Origin: Paraclostridium ghonii
GTDB taxonomy: Bacteria > Bacillota > Clostridia > Peptostreptococcales > Peptostreptococcaceae
Strand: one strand, 5' to 3'
Assembly (NCBI RefSeq): GCF_030815085.1
Contig: NZ_JAUSWG010000008.1
DNA: 64,000 bases
The notes under the pieces were generated by a model that was given only the letters and a program-made list of their open reading frames with translations, searched no databases and had not been told where the DNA came from. Shown here one piece after another: positions 49,045-57,473 of this stretch. Position 1 is the first letter of the stretch. Each line of letters opens with the position of its first letter. The translations under genes were made by a program, and so were the position numbers.

Positions 49045-50741
49045 TATATTAATCCATCAAGACTTGTGTTTTGTAATAATTTTTTAAGTAAAAACTCTCC
49101 TGGTAAAGAGCGTTGACCATATAATGTTTTTGTTGCAGCCATTACTGAACGTATATCATATTTAGAAGGATATACTGGTGGTATATTTCTATCTATATTA
49201 AGCAAACTATATACTCCCATCATTGCAGAACGAATAGAGTATTCGACAGTAAATACACAGTCATCAGGTATTTCAACGAATTGACCTAAAAATGCAAAAT
49301 TTATACTTCCTTGAGGTACAACATCTGGACGATCACCTTTTTTACGAGGCATGAACTGACTAGTAACATATGGCATCATACATGGGATAACATTTATTGT
49401 TTTTAATATTTCAGGAATATCTTTTTCTAATCCCATATGATATAACATTTCCATTGCTAGTTCTTCACCCGTACAATCACACATTTTCTTCTTAATAAAA
49501 TCTCCAACATTGTCAGTGAAAAGAGCATAAGCCCATAGTACAATTACATCTTTAGGTTGATTTATAAAATGAGGTTGTCTATTACAAGTGACACTTAATA
49601 ACCAGCTAGAATCTTTTATAGTTATTATACCACCTGTAACAACTTTTCCTGAATATGGATCTTTGCCAGTTAACTCTTTAATCTTTTGTATTAATTTAGA
49701 ATCTTTACATGTTATAGTGAATGATTCCCATTTACTTTTATCTATATTACTACAAAATACCTCTGGATTACCGAAAGAAGAATCTTTCGCAGATATATTT
49801 TTCCATAGATTCCAACATCCACCTTCATCTGTATTTAAAATAGGGGCAGTACTCATATTTCCAATAGATGAGTTTTCTGTCATAGATCCTGTTGTAATAA
49901 AGACTAAATCATTTTCGGTTATATTAATTATTTCTTTATTTTTACATCTTAATAAGTGTATAGCTGTAACTTTCTTGCTATCTCCATGTATATCCATGCT
50001 TAAATCTGTAACTTGGGTATTAAAATCAAATACTACACCTTTAGATTTTAACCAGTTTTTTAAAGGGAGTATAAAAGATTCATATTGATTATATTTGCTA
50101 AACATAATATTTTTCATACAATTCATACCTGGAAGCAAATGTATGAAACGCTCCATATAACGTTTCATTTCTGCAACACTGTGCCAAGTTTCAAATGCGA
50201 ACATAGAACGCCAGAAATACCACATATTAGTATCAAAAAAAGAAATATCAAAAAACTGTTCAACTGTAGTTGTACCAAGTTCAGCTTCTGTTGCAAGGAA
50301 AAGTTTAGCAAGTTGTTTTATATGGGAATCATTTAATCCAAGAGATGAAAAGTCAGCTTTTTCTCCGCAGTTATGAAGAAGTCTACAAGTGGATTCATTT
50401 GGATCTTTCATATTTAATTCCCTGAATTCTTCTAAAATAGTTTTATTAGGTTCTTCCATAGATGGTATACTAGAAAACAAATCCCAAGTACATTCGTAGT
50501 GTTCCTCCATTTCTCTTCCACCACGAATTAAATACCCATTATCAAAATCTCCAGAGCCATCCATCGCTCCTCCAAGAATATCTGTTTCTTCTAGTATAGT
50601 TATATTTTCGCCATTCATATGACCATCTCTAATTAAATATGCAGCTGCAGCAAGCGAAGCTATACCTCCACCTATTAAGTATGCACTTTTATCTTCAATG
50701 TCCTTTGTTTTTAAAGTACTTATATTTTGAAAGTTACCCAT
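49044..50741 (-). CDS. ohyA: Oleate hydratase (myosin-cross-reactive antigen family)
   Basis: The 565-residue protein has the FAD-binding motif YLIGGGIASLAAAAYLI, then GGREMEEHYECTWDLF with the catalytic Glu of the family, and the LFLATEAELGTTTVEQFF and MNCMKNIMFSKYNQYESF blocks. Members add water to the cis-9 double bond of oleic and linoleic acids, giving 10-hydroxy fatty acids, thought to detoxify unsaturated fatty acids. GGGGGTAAT precedes the ATG. Confidence 0.93.
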   Translation of the reverse strand: MGNFQNISTLKTKDIEDKSAYLIGGGIASLAAAAYLIRDGHMNGENITILEETDILGGAMDGSGDFDNGYLIRGGREMEEHYECTWDLFSSIPSMEEPNKTILEEFRELNMKDPNESTCRLLHNCGEKADFSSLGLNDSHIKQLAKLFLATEAELGTTTVEQFFDISFFDTNMWYFWRSMFAFETWHSVAEMKRYMERFIHLLPGMNCMKNIMFSKYNQYESFILPLKNWLKSKGVVFDFNTQVTDLSMDIHGDSKKVTAIHLLRCKNKEIINITENDLVFITTGSMTENSSIGNMSTAPILNTDEGGCWNLWKNISAKDSSFGNPEVFCSNIDKSKWESFTITCKDSKLIQKIKELTGKDPYSGKVVTGGIITIKDSSWLLSVTCNRQPHFINQPKDVIVLWAYALFTDNVGDFIKKKMCDCTGEELAMEMLYHMGLEKDIPEILKTINVIPCMMPYVTSQFMPRKKGDRPDVVPQGSINFAFLGQFVEIPDDCVFTVEYSIRSAMMGVYSLLNIDRNIPPVYPSKYDIRSVMAATKTLYGQRSLPGEFLLKKLLQNTSLDGLI

Positions 50742-50827
50742 TATATTACCCCCATAATTTATTAAATTCCCTTATAATTAAGAGTAGTTATAATTTAAAA
50801 GATTATAAATAAACAAATTATACTAAG

Positions 50828-50844
50828 TGTGAAAAGTTATCACA
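50828..50844. promoter_or_regulatory. Inverted repeat upstream of oleate hydratase
   Basis: TGTGA (50828-50832) and TCACA (50840-50844) flank a 7-base spacer, about 90 bases upstream of the ohyA start and close to a TATAAT on the minus strand. It may be an operator. Confidence 0.35.
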
Positions 50845-50864
50845 TTTACTTTGATTTGTTCAAT

Positions 50865-50902
50865 TAAATAAAAATATGATGCCAATTTAATGACATCATA
50901 TT
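50865..50902 (-). terminator. Terminator of spoVAF
   Basis: On the minus strand ATATGATGTC pairs with GGCATCATAT (one G-U pair) followed by TTTTATTT. Confidence 0.75.
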
Positions 50903-50913
50903 TTAAAAAATAA

Positions 50914-52335
50914 CTATTTTCCTTGACTTTTAGTATCTAGTTTTACTCTAAATAGCAACCTTTTTAAAGCGCTATACTCAAATGGAATAAGTGGATATAA
51001 ATAGCTTTTTCCAGTAATTGTTTTGTTTGTTAAAAGAAGTACAAGTGTAATTATTAACCCAGCTACAAATCCCAAAAAGTTAAATGCAGCTGTTAAAAGT
51101 AAGAGTAATATCCGAATGATTTTTATTGAGTATCCTAAATCTACACTTGGTTGAGAATAGCTTCCAAGAGCGACGATAGCCATATATAATATAGTATGAG
51201 GTATAAACCACCCTGTTTGCACTGCGAAATCTCCTAAAATAAGAGCTCCAATAACCGAGAGAGCCATTCCTAGTGAACCAGGAGTATTGAGTGATGCAAG
51301 TTGAAGTGCATCTACTGAAAACTCAAGTATTAAAAATTGAAGAAAAACAGGTACATCGTAAGGATCTTTAGGGAGTATGAACTCGAGCCATACCGGGAGA
51401 TTAGATGGATATCTAACTGCTAAAGCGTATAAAGGTGTTAACATCAACGTAGTTAATAATGTAAAATTCCTAATTAGTCTTAAATAATTTCCTATGATTA
51501 CAGGCTGATAAAAATCATCTACATCTTGTAAAAAATCAAATATACTAGTAGGTAGTATTAGTACATTAGGTGAATTATCTATAATCAACAATATTTTACC
51601 TTCTAGGACATGAGCAGCTGCGACATCTGGACGCTCGGTATACCTAGCTTTTGGAAAAGGATTATACCATTTACTTTGAACGAGTGATTCAACTATACTT
51701 TGTTCACTCATTACTAATGATTTTACAATTATTTCATCTATCTGCTTTTTTAACTGTTTTAATGTTTTTTTGTCTACTAAACCATCTATATATCCCATTA
51801 CTACATCAGTTTTAGACCTTTTTCCTACCGTAAACATTTCAAATATAAGATCAGGATCTTTTACTCTTCGTCTAACAAGGGCAGTATTAAAAACTATAGT
51901 TTCGACAAATCCATCCCTTGCACCTTTTAGGGATTTTTCCTTTTCAGGTTCTTCTATTCCTCTTGCTGGATATGTTCTAACATCTAAAATTATAGCTTCA
52001 TCAAAACCATCAATAATTATAGCCATTGGGCCTGAAAGAACTTCTTTAGCTATGTTTTCTAACTTATTTTCTTTGGCTACTTCTATATAAGGAATATATT
52101 TATGAATGAAATCTTTTAATTCATGAATGCATTCAAAGTCTTTTTCTGATATTTTGAAAAAACCAGAAAGAATTCTTTCCATTACCTCATCTTTTACAAA
52201 ACCATCTATAAAAAATAAGTAACAACTTTTTCCGCCTATAATCACCTCTCTTTGAATAACATCGAAGCTTTTATCTAAAGGGAGGTGTTCTTTCATAAGT
52301 TCTACATTTCGTTTAATGCTTTTAGTTAGAATCAT
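50914..52335 (-). CDS. spoVAF: Spore germination protein SpoVAF (GerA family)
   Basis: The 473-residue protein has a cytoplasmic N-terminal domain (residues 1-280) with GARDGFVETIVFNTALVRRR and RPDVAAAHVLEGK, followed by about five membrane helices, as in GerAA/SpoVAF proteins. The D-x-R-T-Y-P-x-R motif and lack of a linked gerAB/gerAC point to SpoVAF, which is thought to act in the spore inner membrane in Ca-dipicolinate release. It supports a spore-forming host. AAAGGGTG precedes the ATG. Confidence 0.88.
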   Translation of the reverse strand: MILTKSIKRNVELMKEHLPLDKSFDVIQREVIIGGKSCYLFFIDGFVKDEVMERILSGFFKISEKDFECIHELKDFIHKYIPYIEVAKENKLENIAKEVLSGPMAIIIDGFDEAIILDVRTYPARGIEEPEKEKSLKGARDGFVETIVFNTALVRRRVKDPDLIFEMFTVGKRSKTDVVMGYIDGLVDKKTLKQLKKQIDEIIVKSLVMSEQSIVESLVQSKWYNPFPKARYTERPDVAAAHVLEGKILLIIDNSPNVLILPTSIFDFLQDVDDFYQPVIIGNYLRLIRNFTLLTTLMLTPLYALAVRYPSNLPVWLEFILPKDPYDVPVFLQFLILEFSVDALQLASLNTPGSLGMALSVIGALILGDFAVQTGWFIPHTILYMAIVALGSYSQPSVDLGYSIKIIRILLLLLTAAFNFLGFVAGLIITLVLLLTNKTITGKSYLYPLIPFEYSALKRLLFRVKLDTKSQGK

Positions 52336-52409
52336 AAAAACACCCTTTCTAAATTAATAACTAATCTATAATAGTATGTACAAAATATGAAAATTTATTA
52401 TTTGATATT

Positions 52410-52462
52410 ATATAAATAAAAATAGGGCATACTCTTATAAAATTAAGAATATACCCTATTTA
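52410..52462 (-). terminator. Terminator of the acetate transporter gene
   Basis: On the minus strand AAATAGGGTATATTCTTA pairs with TAAGAGTATGCCCTATTT (two G-U pairs), followed by T-rich sequence. Confidence 0.75.
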
Positions 52463-52523
52463 TCTATATTAAATATGATAGAGAAAGATATAGTTTATTT
52501 ATATCTAGTCCCCCCTACAAAAA

Positions 52524-53135
52524 TTACTTTTTAAATATTCCAAATGGCTTTCCTACTGGTAAAAATTCTCTTTCAAAGTGTGTATTTAAAACAGCAGCAG
52601 CAGAACCATAGAAAGAAACTATAGATAATAATAGTTCTGAGTATCCTGCAAATTGATGAGTTAAATGTTCCATTACTCCAAAAGAAGTAAGCGTTAAACC
52701 TATAAATAAGCAATCTATAAGTACGAATATAACAAATAGAACTTTATGAGTTTCCATTGCTCCTATAGTCATGAATAATGTAAATATTAAATATCCTAAG
52801 TAAGCAAACCCTAATTGTGTAGTATCAGCAGATGCAGCTAACTCTGGACCAAAAACTCCATTTTGAATTAACCATGTAAATCCAACTGCATACCAGAAAA
52901 ATGCATATCCACCAAATGCAGTAGCACCAAATGTATTATTGTGTTTAAAATCATTTATAGATGCAAGTAATTGAGCTGTAGCTCCTAAGAATATTGCCCA
53001 AGGTATAACTAAAGATACACTTGAAGTTAATCCTAGTTTTTGAGATGATGCAACTAATGTTATCATTGCTAGACCAAAAAGTCCTAAAGCTGAAGGGTCA
53101 GCTGTTACAACTTTTACTTTTGTTTCGTTTGCCAT
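52524..53135 (-). CDS. satP: Acetate/succinate uptake transporter (SatP, GPR1/FUN34/YaaH family)
   Basis: The 203-residue protein has six membrane helices and the family signature D-P-S-A-L-G-L-F-G-L-A-M near residue 13 (usual form N-P-A-P-L-G-L). It moves acetate with protons, in or out. Acetate is a product of citrate cleavage in the cluster at 21-33 kb, although linkage is only circumstantial. AGGAGG lies 6 bases before the ATG. Confidence 0.9.
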   Translation of the reverse strand: MANETKVKVVTADPSALGLFGLAMITLVASSQKLGLTSSVSLVIPWAIFLGATAQLLASINDFKHNNTFGATAFGGYAFFWYAVGFTWLIQNGVFGPELAASADTTQLGFAYLGYLIFTLFMTIGAMETHKVLFVIFVLIDCLFIGLTLTSFGVMEHLTHQFAGYSELLLSIVSFYGSAAAVLNTHFEREFLPVGKPFGIFKK

Positions 53136-53170
53136 TGTAAATCCTCCTATGATGTTAAAATTACTTTATA

Positions 53171-53200
53171 ATTTTAATGCTGTATTTTGTATACATACAA
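53171..53200 (-). promoter_or_regulatory. satP promoter region with GntR-like palindrome
   Basis: On the minus strand TTGTAT (53200-53195) and TAAAAT (53176-53171) are 18 bases apart. The -35 is part of TTGTATGTATACAA (53200-53187), which resembles the TTGTATACAA core of the citrate operator with four extra bases. Confidence 0.4.
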
Positions 53201-53340
53201 TAAAAATACTTATATATATTATCATTTTTTTTGAAATAAGTATATAAAAATTTTCAATAAAAATAAATATGTTTGATTTAATATTATGGGGGTATATTTA
53301 AAATACACGTGAATTATAAAAACTTTAGGAGGATTTTCAA

Positions 53341-53532
53341 ATGGTAAGAGTATGTCCATTTTGTTCAAATGTTGATGTTAATAAAATAAAAGAAATTGTT
53401 GGAGACGAAAATGTAAAAACAGGATGTATAGGGCAATGTCGTTCATTTAAAAAGGAAGCGGTAGGATTTATAGATGGCGAACTAGTTATAAAAGAAAATG
53501 AAGAACTGTTTTTAAAAGAACTATCTAAATAA
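53341..53532 (+). CDS. Small cysteine-rich protein, DUF1450-like
   Basis: The 63-residue protein has CPFC near the N terminus and GCIGQCRSF followed by VGFIDGELV, similar in pattern to YuzB/DUF1450 proteins (C-x2-C, then G-C-x2-x-C, then F-x-x-V-N-G-E). A thioredoxin-like or Fe-S-binding fold is likely; function unknown. TAGGAGG lies 8 bases before the ATG. Confidence 0.65.
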   Translation: MVRVCPFCSNVDVNKIKEIVGDENVKTGCIGQCRSFKKEAVGFIDGELVIKENEELFLKELSK

Positions 53533-53538
53533 AACACC

Positions 53539-53572
53539 AAAATGAGCTAGTGATTTAACTAGCTCATTTTGA
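53539..53572 (+). terminator. Terminator of the DUF1450-like gene
   Basis: AAAATGAGCTAGT (53539-53551) pairs perfectly with ACTAGCTCATTTT (53558-53570). Confidence 0.8.
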
Positions 53573-53666
53573 TATAAAATAATTTGCTTTTATCTACACT
53601 ATAGTAAAAACATAATTTAAATGCTAATATAGTATGGAATATATAAGAAAAAACGGAGGTAAATTT

Positions 53667-53870
53667 ATGAGCACAATGTATTGCCCTAAGTGTATAGTAG
53701 AAGTTATGGATTTAATTAGTCATGAAGAAGGTACTGATTTTGAAGTAATAAATGAAGGAAAAGAGAATGAAATTAAAGAAGAGTTTGAGTACTGTGTAGA
53801 TAGATATAAGTGTCCTACATGTGGTCATGAAGTTGAAGATTACATGGAATACGAAGAAGATGAAGTGTAA
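53667..53870 (+). CDS. Small zinc-ribbon-like acidic protein
   Basis: The 67-residue protein has two Cys pairs, CPKC near residue 6 and CPTCGHE near residue 53, which suggest a zinc ribbon, within a very acidic sequence ending YEEDEV. The ATG at 53667 follows CGGAGG by 7 bases; a longer frame from 53634 reads through that ribosome binding site. No family recognised. Confidence 0.65.
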   Translation: MSTMYCPKCIVEVMDLISHEEGTDFEVINEGKENEIKEEFEYCVDRYKCPTCGHEVEDYMEYEEDEV

Positions 53871-53993
53871 GGATAAAAAAGAAAGTGATTGTCGCATGAG
53901 TAATTTCAAATTGACATGTGTAAGCGGAAATGTAAAGGAATTTAAGGGGTTATGGCTATACGTCATAATCCCTTACTTATATTTTTCTATTTT

Positions 53994-54320
53994 TTACAAA
54001 AACAATACCCATACAAGGAAATTTATATCTTTTTTACAAAAATAGTATATATATGATGTAAGTTTTTCTTCAAAGTAAATACTTAAGTGTGCTAATATTT
54101 GACTCCAGTTTCTAATATTTTGAGTCCATTTATCAGATATATTTATTTTACAATTTTAAATTACTGTTGTAGAGATTGAATTTTAATTTTTTTATCTTAA
54201 ATTCATTATGTATATTAGAAATTCTGTGTGTAATAAAAGCTTTGTCGCTATGGGTTCATATTTATTTATAAATCTATAAACAAATCTAGAAAGTTCTGAT
54301 TCTTTAGCTATCTGCATCTG
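53994..54320 (-). pseudogene. Decayed 3' end of an IS256-family (mutator) transposase
   Basis: On the minus strand the frame from 54155 to the stop at 53994 reads ISDKWTQNIRNWSQILAH followed by LSIYFEEKL, which is the conserved end of IS256-type transposases (K-W-T-x-x-I-R-N-W, then L-x-I-x-F-E-x-R/K-L). Upstream sequence in other frames still shows short matches such as NKYEPIATK, but stops and frameshifts break it. No start, DDE residues or terminal repeats are recognisable. It marks an old insertion beside the exosporium gene. Confidence 0.55.
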
Positions 54321-54529
54321 TTGTAAACTTACCTAAATATGAAAATCTATATATTAAAAAGTGTCACAAATACTGACAATCTTTCATATTTTATTATATA
54401 GAAGATGATAATCTAATCTATCTTTCATATGATGATAGATTCATTTAATTTAATTAATACTGAATTTTATTTTAAAATAAAATAGTATCAACTTCTAAAT
54501 AGTTAGAGGAGTTAATCCATCTATATAAT

Positions 54530-54552
54530 ATTGTACAAATGACTTGTACAAT
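54530..54552. promoter_or_regulatory. Palindrome upstream of bclA
   Basis: ATTGTACAA (54530-54538) and TTGTACAAT (54544-54552) form a perfect 9-base inverted repeat around ATGAC, 65 bases before the bclA start. It looks like an operator; the binding protein is unknown. Confidence 0.45.
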
Positions 54553-54616
54553 TAGAAAATATTTAAAAGTTATAACAACAAATAAAAATGTATTTAAATA
54601 TGGAGGAAAGTATAAT

Positions 54617-55372
54617 ATGAATTGTAATGATAGATGTGGATATGATTGTAATTGTACGTGTGATAATTGTCAATTTGAACAGATGTGCAATCACTGTTCT
54701 TGTCAATGGACAATAGGGCCAACAGGAGCGACAGGAGCAATAGGAGCAACAGGATACACAGGATACACAGGGTACACAGGACCAACAGGACCAACAGGGC
54801 CAACAGGGCCAACAGGATACACAGGATACACAGGGTACACAGGACCAACAGGACCAACAGGGCCAACAGGATACACAGGATACACAGGATACACAGGATA
54901 CACAGGATACACAGGGCCTACGACTGTAGAGAATAATGCTTTTGTTGATGGGAATTTCCCAGGGGTTGTAACTGTAGATGTAGAGACGCCAGTAGCATTT
55001 CTTACAGCAAATATTTCTGGAAATGGCATTTCATACACTCCAGGAAGTGCAGATATTCTTTTAGCTCCTGACAGACAATACTATGTATCTATTAGATCTA
55101 CTATTGCTGTAACTGAAGCAGATACAGCAGTTGGATATGTTCAAATAGGTATGCTTAATGGTGCTCGTACGATACTTTGTGAGCAAAATTTCCCAGCTTC
55201 TACTGTTGGAGGAGGGTTTCAATATCAAATGATTGCAGATGGTATAATTGTCACACCTCCAGTGATTACATCTATATTAAATGTTATATATGAAGCATCA
55301 CCATCTACAGTAAATCCACAAGTAATTGTAGATAGTATATTTATAACAATTATTGAGTTAAAACAATTTTAG
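54617..55372 (+). CDS. bclA: Collagen-like exosporium glycoprotein, BclA-like
   Basis: The 251-residue product has a Cys-rich N terminus (nine Cys in the first 29 residues), then 23 G-x-T triplets (residues about 34-102) made mainly of GPT and GYT, then a C-terminal domain of about 150 residues resembling the TNF/C1q-like head of BclA (VTVDVETPVAFLTANISG ... IFITIIEL). BclA proteins form trimeric filaments on the spore surface, with O-linked sugars on the Thr of the triplets. The ATG at 54617 follows GGAGG by about 11 bases. A longer frame from 54539 is unlikely. Expression is presumably late in sporulation in the mother cell. Confidence 0.88.
   Translation: MNCNDRCGYDCNCTCDNCQFEQMCNHCSCQWTIGPTGATGAIGATGYTGYTGYTGPTGPTGPTGPTGYTGYTGYTGPTGPTGPTGYTGYTGYTGYTGYTGPTTVENNAFVDGNFPGVVTVDVETPVAFLTANISGNGISYTPGSADILLAPDRQYYVSIRSTIAVTEADTAVGYVQIGMLNGARTILCEQNFPASTVGGGFQYQMIADGIIVTPPVITSILNVIYEASPSTVNPQVIVDSIFITIIELKQF
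54716..54922 (+). repeat. Nine-base coding tandem repeat array in bclA
   Basis: Twenty-three 9-base units encode G-x-T triplets, mainly GGATACACA (GYT) and GGACCAACA or GGGCCAACA (GPT). They form higher-order blocks: GYT x3, GPT x4, GYT x3, GPT x3, GYT x5, GPT. Near-identity of units favours slippage and length variation. Confidence 0.9.
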
Positions 55373-55670
55373 AAAATAGTATATTACACGCATACTCTTT
55401 AACTTAAGTTATTTTAATATCCCTAAATGTAAAAAGTTATTCTTATGAGTAATGATAGATTCACATTTAATGGCTGAAGACTTACAATAGTTTGTCAAAT
55501 ATGGCCAATAGGGCGAGTGTTGAGAGAAGCTATACCTTATAATTAAGTTGTATATAATATAGATTTTATATTGAACCTCAATTGTTAGTCTAAAAAACTA
55601 ACAGTTGAGGTATTTTTTAGGAGTGTAGATAGATTCTAGTTTTTAAATTTCAGTACAATTAGTTATTTTT
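55373..55670. other. Intergenic region after bclA
   Basis: About 300 bases with no supportable gene. It holds the terminator at 55575-55618, roughly 200 bases after the bclA stop. A GC-richer patch at 55505-55540 has no coding frame I can recognise. Confidence 0.5.
55575..55618. terminator. Terminator between bclA and the 2H phosphoesterase gene
   Basis: ACCTCAATTGTTAGT (55575-55589) pairs with ACTAACAGTTGAGGT (55597-55611), one G-U pair, followed by ATTTTTT. Confidence 0.75.
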
Positions 55671-56195
55671 TTATTGGAATAAATATTCTTTGTGTAAAAT
55701 CCAAGTATTATTTTCCCATTTAAAGATCGATATATTATCAAAATAACAATCAAAATTACATGGTATAGGCTGTACGTAACCATAAATCTCTTTGAAAATT
55801 TTTTGTATTTTTTTTGATGCTATAGTTATATGAAAAATTTTGTTTTTTCCATCATGATTATTAAATTTTATGTAATTTAAATTCGCTAATTGATTTATTA
55901 GGTTATCGTGGATATTTTTTCCTTGTTTACTCATTAATACTTTCATATAAATAACTCTATCATCAAAATGATCATATCCATGTACTTTATATTTAGAGAT
56001 AGGATTTAAATTACAAAACTTTTCTAATATATAGTCAAGTTTTGATATATCATCACTTTCAAATGGAGCTTTTATTGTAAAATGAGCAGGAAGCTTTGAA
56101 GATTTTGCTCCGAATTTATCAAACACTTTTTTTCTAATGTTATTATTAAAAATACCTGCATTTCCTTTAGCTACTGATACAATTACATATCTCAT
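55671..56195 (-). CDS. 2H phosphoesterase (2'-5' RNA ligase-like)
   Basis: The 174-residue protein carries the two H-x-T/S-x motifs that define the 2H superfamily: HFTIKAPF near residue 38 and FHITIASK near 120. Members hydrolyse cyclic phosphates or 2'-5' linkages in RNA or nucleotides. The exact substrate is unknown. AGGAGA lies 6 bases before the ATG. Confidence 0.85.
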   Translation of the reverse strand: MRYVIVSVAKGNAGIFNNNIRKKVFDKFGAKSSKLPAHFTIKAPFESDDISKLDYILEKFCNLNPISKYKVHGYDHFDDRVIYMKVLMSKQGKNIHDNLINQLANLNYIKFNNHDGKNKIFHITIASKKIQKIFKEIYGYVQPIPCNFDCYFDNISIFKWENNTWILHKEYLFQ

Positions 56196-56379
56196 AAAAT
56201 TGTCTCCTAATTAAAGTTAATTATATTATAAGTATATCAAATTTTATAAATATATATTATAAAAATACTTTTATACAAATTATGAAAAAATTGCTTAGCA
56301 TGCAAAGTTAAGATACGTGAAATATTAAATGTAGAGTTAAAAAATTTAAAACTTACTAATATATATGGAGGACAAACTT

Positions 56380-56568
56380 ATGAAAAAAGGTATGATACCA
56401 ATAGTTTTAGGAACAGCAGTAACTACAGCAGGAATAGCTTTAGATGTTAATCAAAATAAACATAATAAATTTAATAAAAAAGATTATAAAAATATGGCAG
56501 GAGCTCTTTTAGTAGGAGCAGGAGTTGCACATATAGTTCTTGGTGGAATAGATAGAGCAAGATATTAA
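56380..56568 (+). CDS. Small membrane protein of unknown function
   Basis: The 62-residue product has two hydrophobic Gly/Ala-rich segments (MIPIVLGTAVTTAGIAL and AGALLVGAGVAHIVLG) flanking a basic NKHNKFNKKDYK loop. GGAGG lies 9 bases before the ATG at 56380, and a strong terminator follows. Family not recognised. Confidence 0.65.
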   Translation: MKKGMIPIVLGTAVTTAGIALDVNQNKHNKFNKKDYKNMAGALLVGAGVAHIVLGGIDRARY

Positions 56569-56570
56569 TA

Positions 56571-56614
56571 AAAAACTGTAGAAGCTTATTTAAAGCTTCT
56601 ACAGTTTTTTAATT
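56571..56614 (+). terminator. Rho-independent terminator
   Basis: AAAAACTGTAGAAGCTT (from 56571) pairs with AAGCTTCTACAGTTTTT, followed by T and A-T rich sequence. Confidence 0.88.
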
Positions 56615-56727
56615 TAATAATATAAAAAATTACGAAATTTAAAAGGAAATTTTTTACTTTGTAATATGACAGCCAAATTTAATGTATAATTAAGGTAAAT
56701 ACGTATTTAAAATAGGAGGGGGATATT

Positions 56728-57348
56728 TTGGCTTGTAAAATAAAAGTTATAAAAAAGCAAGGTCAAAAAGTTAACAAATGGTCTGGAGGAATCACGAATC
56801 AACTGTACATATATCCTGAAAATTCTTCATATAAAGAAAGAGATTTTAAATGGAGAATAAGCTCTGCTATAGTTGAAACAGAGGAATCAACGTTTACTAA
56901 GCTTCCAAATATACAAAGAAAAATAATGATTATAGATGGGGAACTATTATTAAAACATGAAAATCATCATGAGAAGAAACTAAATAAGTTTGAAGTTGAC
57001 ACTTTTAGTGGTAATTGGAACACAAGAAGCTATGGGAAAGCTACTGATTTTAATTTAATGACAAATAAAGAGTGCACTGGAGATTTAGAGTGTATAAATG
57101 TTAAATCAGAGGCACATATAAAACCTACAATAAAGTTAAATAATGGAAATTACAGGTATGAATTTAATTGCTTTTATAGTTTAAATGGAAATTTTAAAAT
57201 AAAATTAGAAAACGGTAATATATTAGAAGTAGAACAAGGGGATTTAGCTATAGTAAAGTTTAAAGAGGATTTTAAAGGCAGTTTAGCCTTAATAAATAAT
57301 CAAGAAGAAGAAGAGTTAAAAATAATTAAAAGTATAATTTATTATTAA
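56728..57348 (+). CDS. HutD/Ves family protein
   Basis: The 206-residue cupin-like protein has the HutD motif NKWSGGITNQLYIYP, DFKWRISSAIVETEESTF and IMIIDGELLLKH. HutD proteins accompany histidine utilisation genes and may bind formylglutamate, but no hut gene is here. The start is TTG at 56728, with GGAGGGGG about 6 bases upstream. Monocistronic. Confidence 0.85.
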   Translation: MACKIKVIKKQGQKVNKWSGGITNQLYIYPENSSYKERDFKWRISSAIVETEESTFTKLPNIQRKIMIIDGELLLKHENHHEKKLNKFEVDTFSGNWNTRSYGKATDFNLMTNKECTGDLECINVKSEAHIKPTIKLNNGNYRYEFNCFYSLNGNFKIKLENGNILEVEQGDLAIVKFKEDFKGSLALINNQEEEELKIIKSIIYY

Positions 57349-57397
57349 AAGGAAAAAGTATAATTGTATATATACAATTATACTTTTTCCTTTTTTA
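57347..57397 (+). terminator. Terminator of the HutD-family gene
   Basis: AAAAGGAAAAAGTATAATTG pairs with the exact complement ending near 57391, with a T run. Confidence 0.85.
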
Positions 57398-57444
57398 GAT
57401 TTTTATAATTAAAATGTATTAATTTTGCTAAATTTCAGAATTTA

Positions 57445-57473
57445 TTGAAAAAAAAGGAGAACCATGATAGAAT
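57445..57473 (+). promoter_or_regulatory. SigA-type promoter of the aminomutase gene
   Basis: TTGAAA (57445-57450) and TAGAAT (57468-57473) are 17 bases apart and the -10 is extended by TGA (57465-57467). Transcription should begin near 57480. Confidence 0.7.

Larger units (their letters stand above)
53871..54616. other. Long intergenic region with transposase remnant
   Basis: A 746-base region between the zinc-ribbon and BclA genes. It contains an imperfect terminator hairpin (AAGGGGTTATGGC at 53944-53956 with GTCATAATCCCTT at 53962-53974), the IS256-type transposase remnant on the minus strand, and the palindrome at 54530-54552 upstream of bclA. Confidence 0.6.

Noticed and set aside
53887..54045. 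51-codon frame starting MSNFKLTCVSG after the zinc-ribbon gene
   Set aside because: A terminator-like hairpin (53944-53974) lies inside it, the ribosome binding site is weak, and the transposase remnant overlaps it on the other strand.
54716..54922. Regular repeats resembling a CRISPR array
   Set aside because: Units are 9 bases, contiguous and coding for G-x-T triplets, with no spacers and no cas genes.
54703..55038. Open antisense frame with VYPVYPVGPV repeats opposite bclA
   Set aside because: It is the mirror of the 9-base collagen repeat, which keeps all frames open. No ribosome binding site or family.
54427..55463. The string ATGATAGATTCA on both sides of bclA (near 54433 and 55452)
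   Set aside because: Only about 12 bases match, flanks differ, and such strings are expected in AT-rich DNA. Not enough for target-site duplications.
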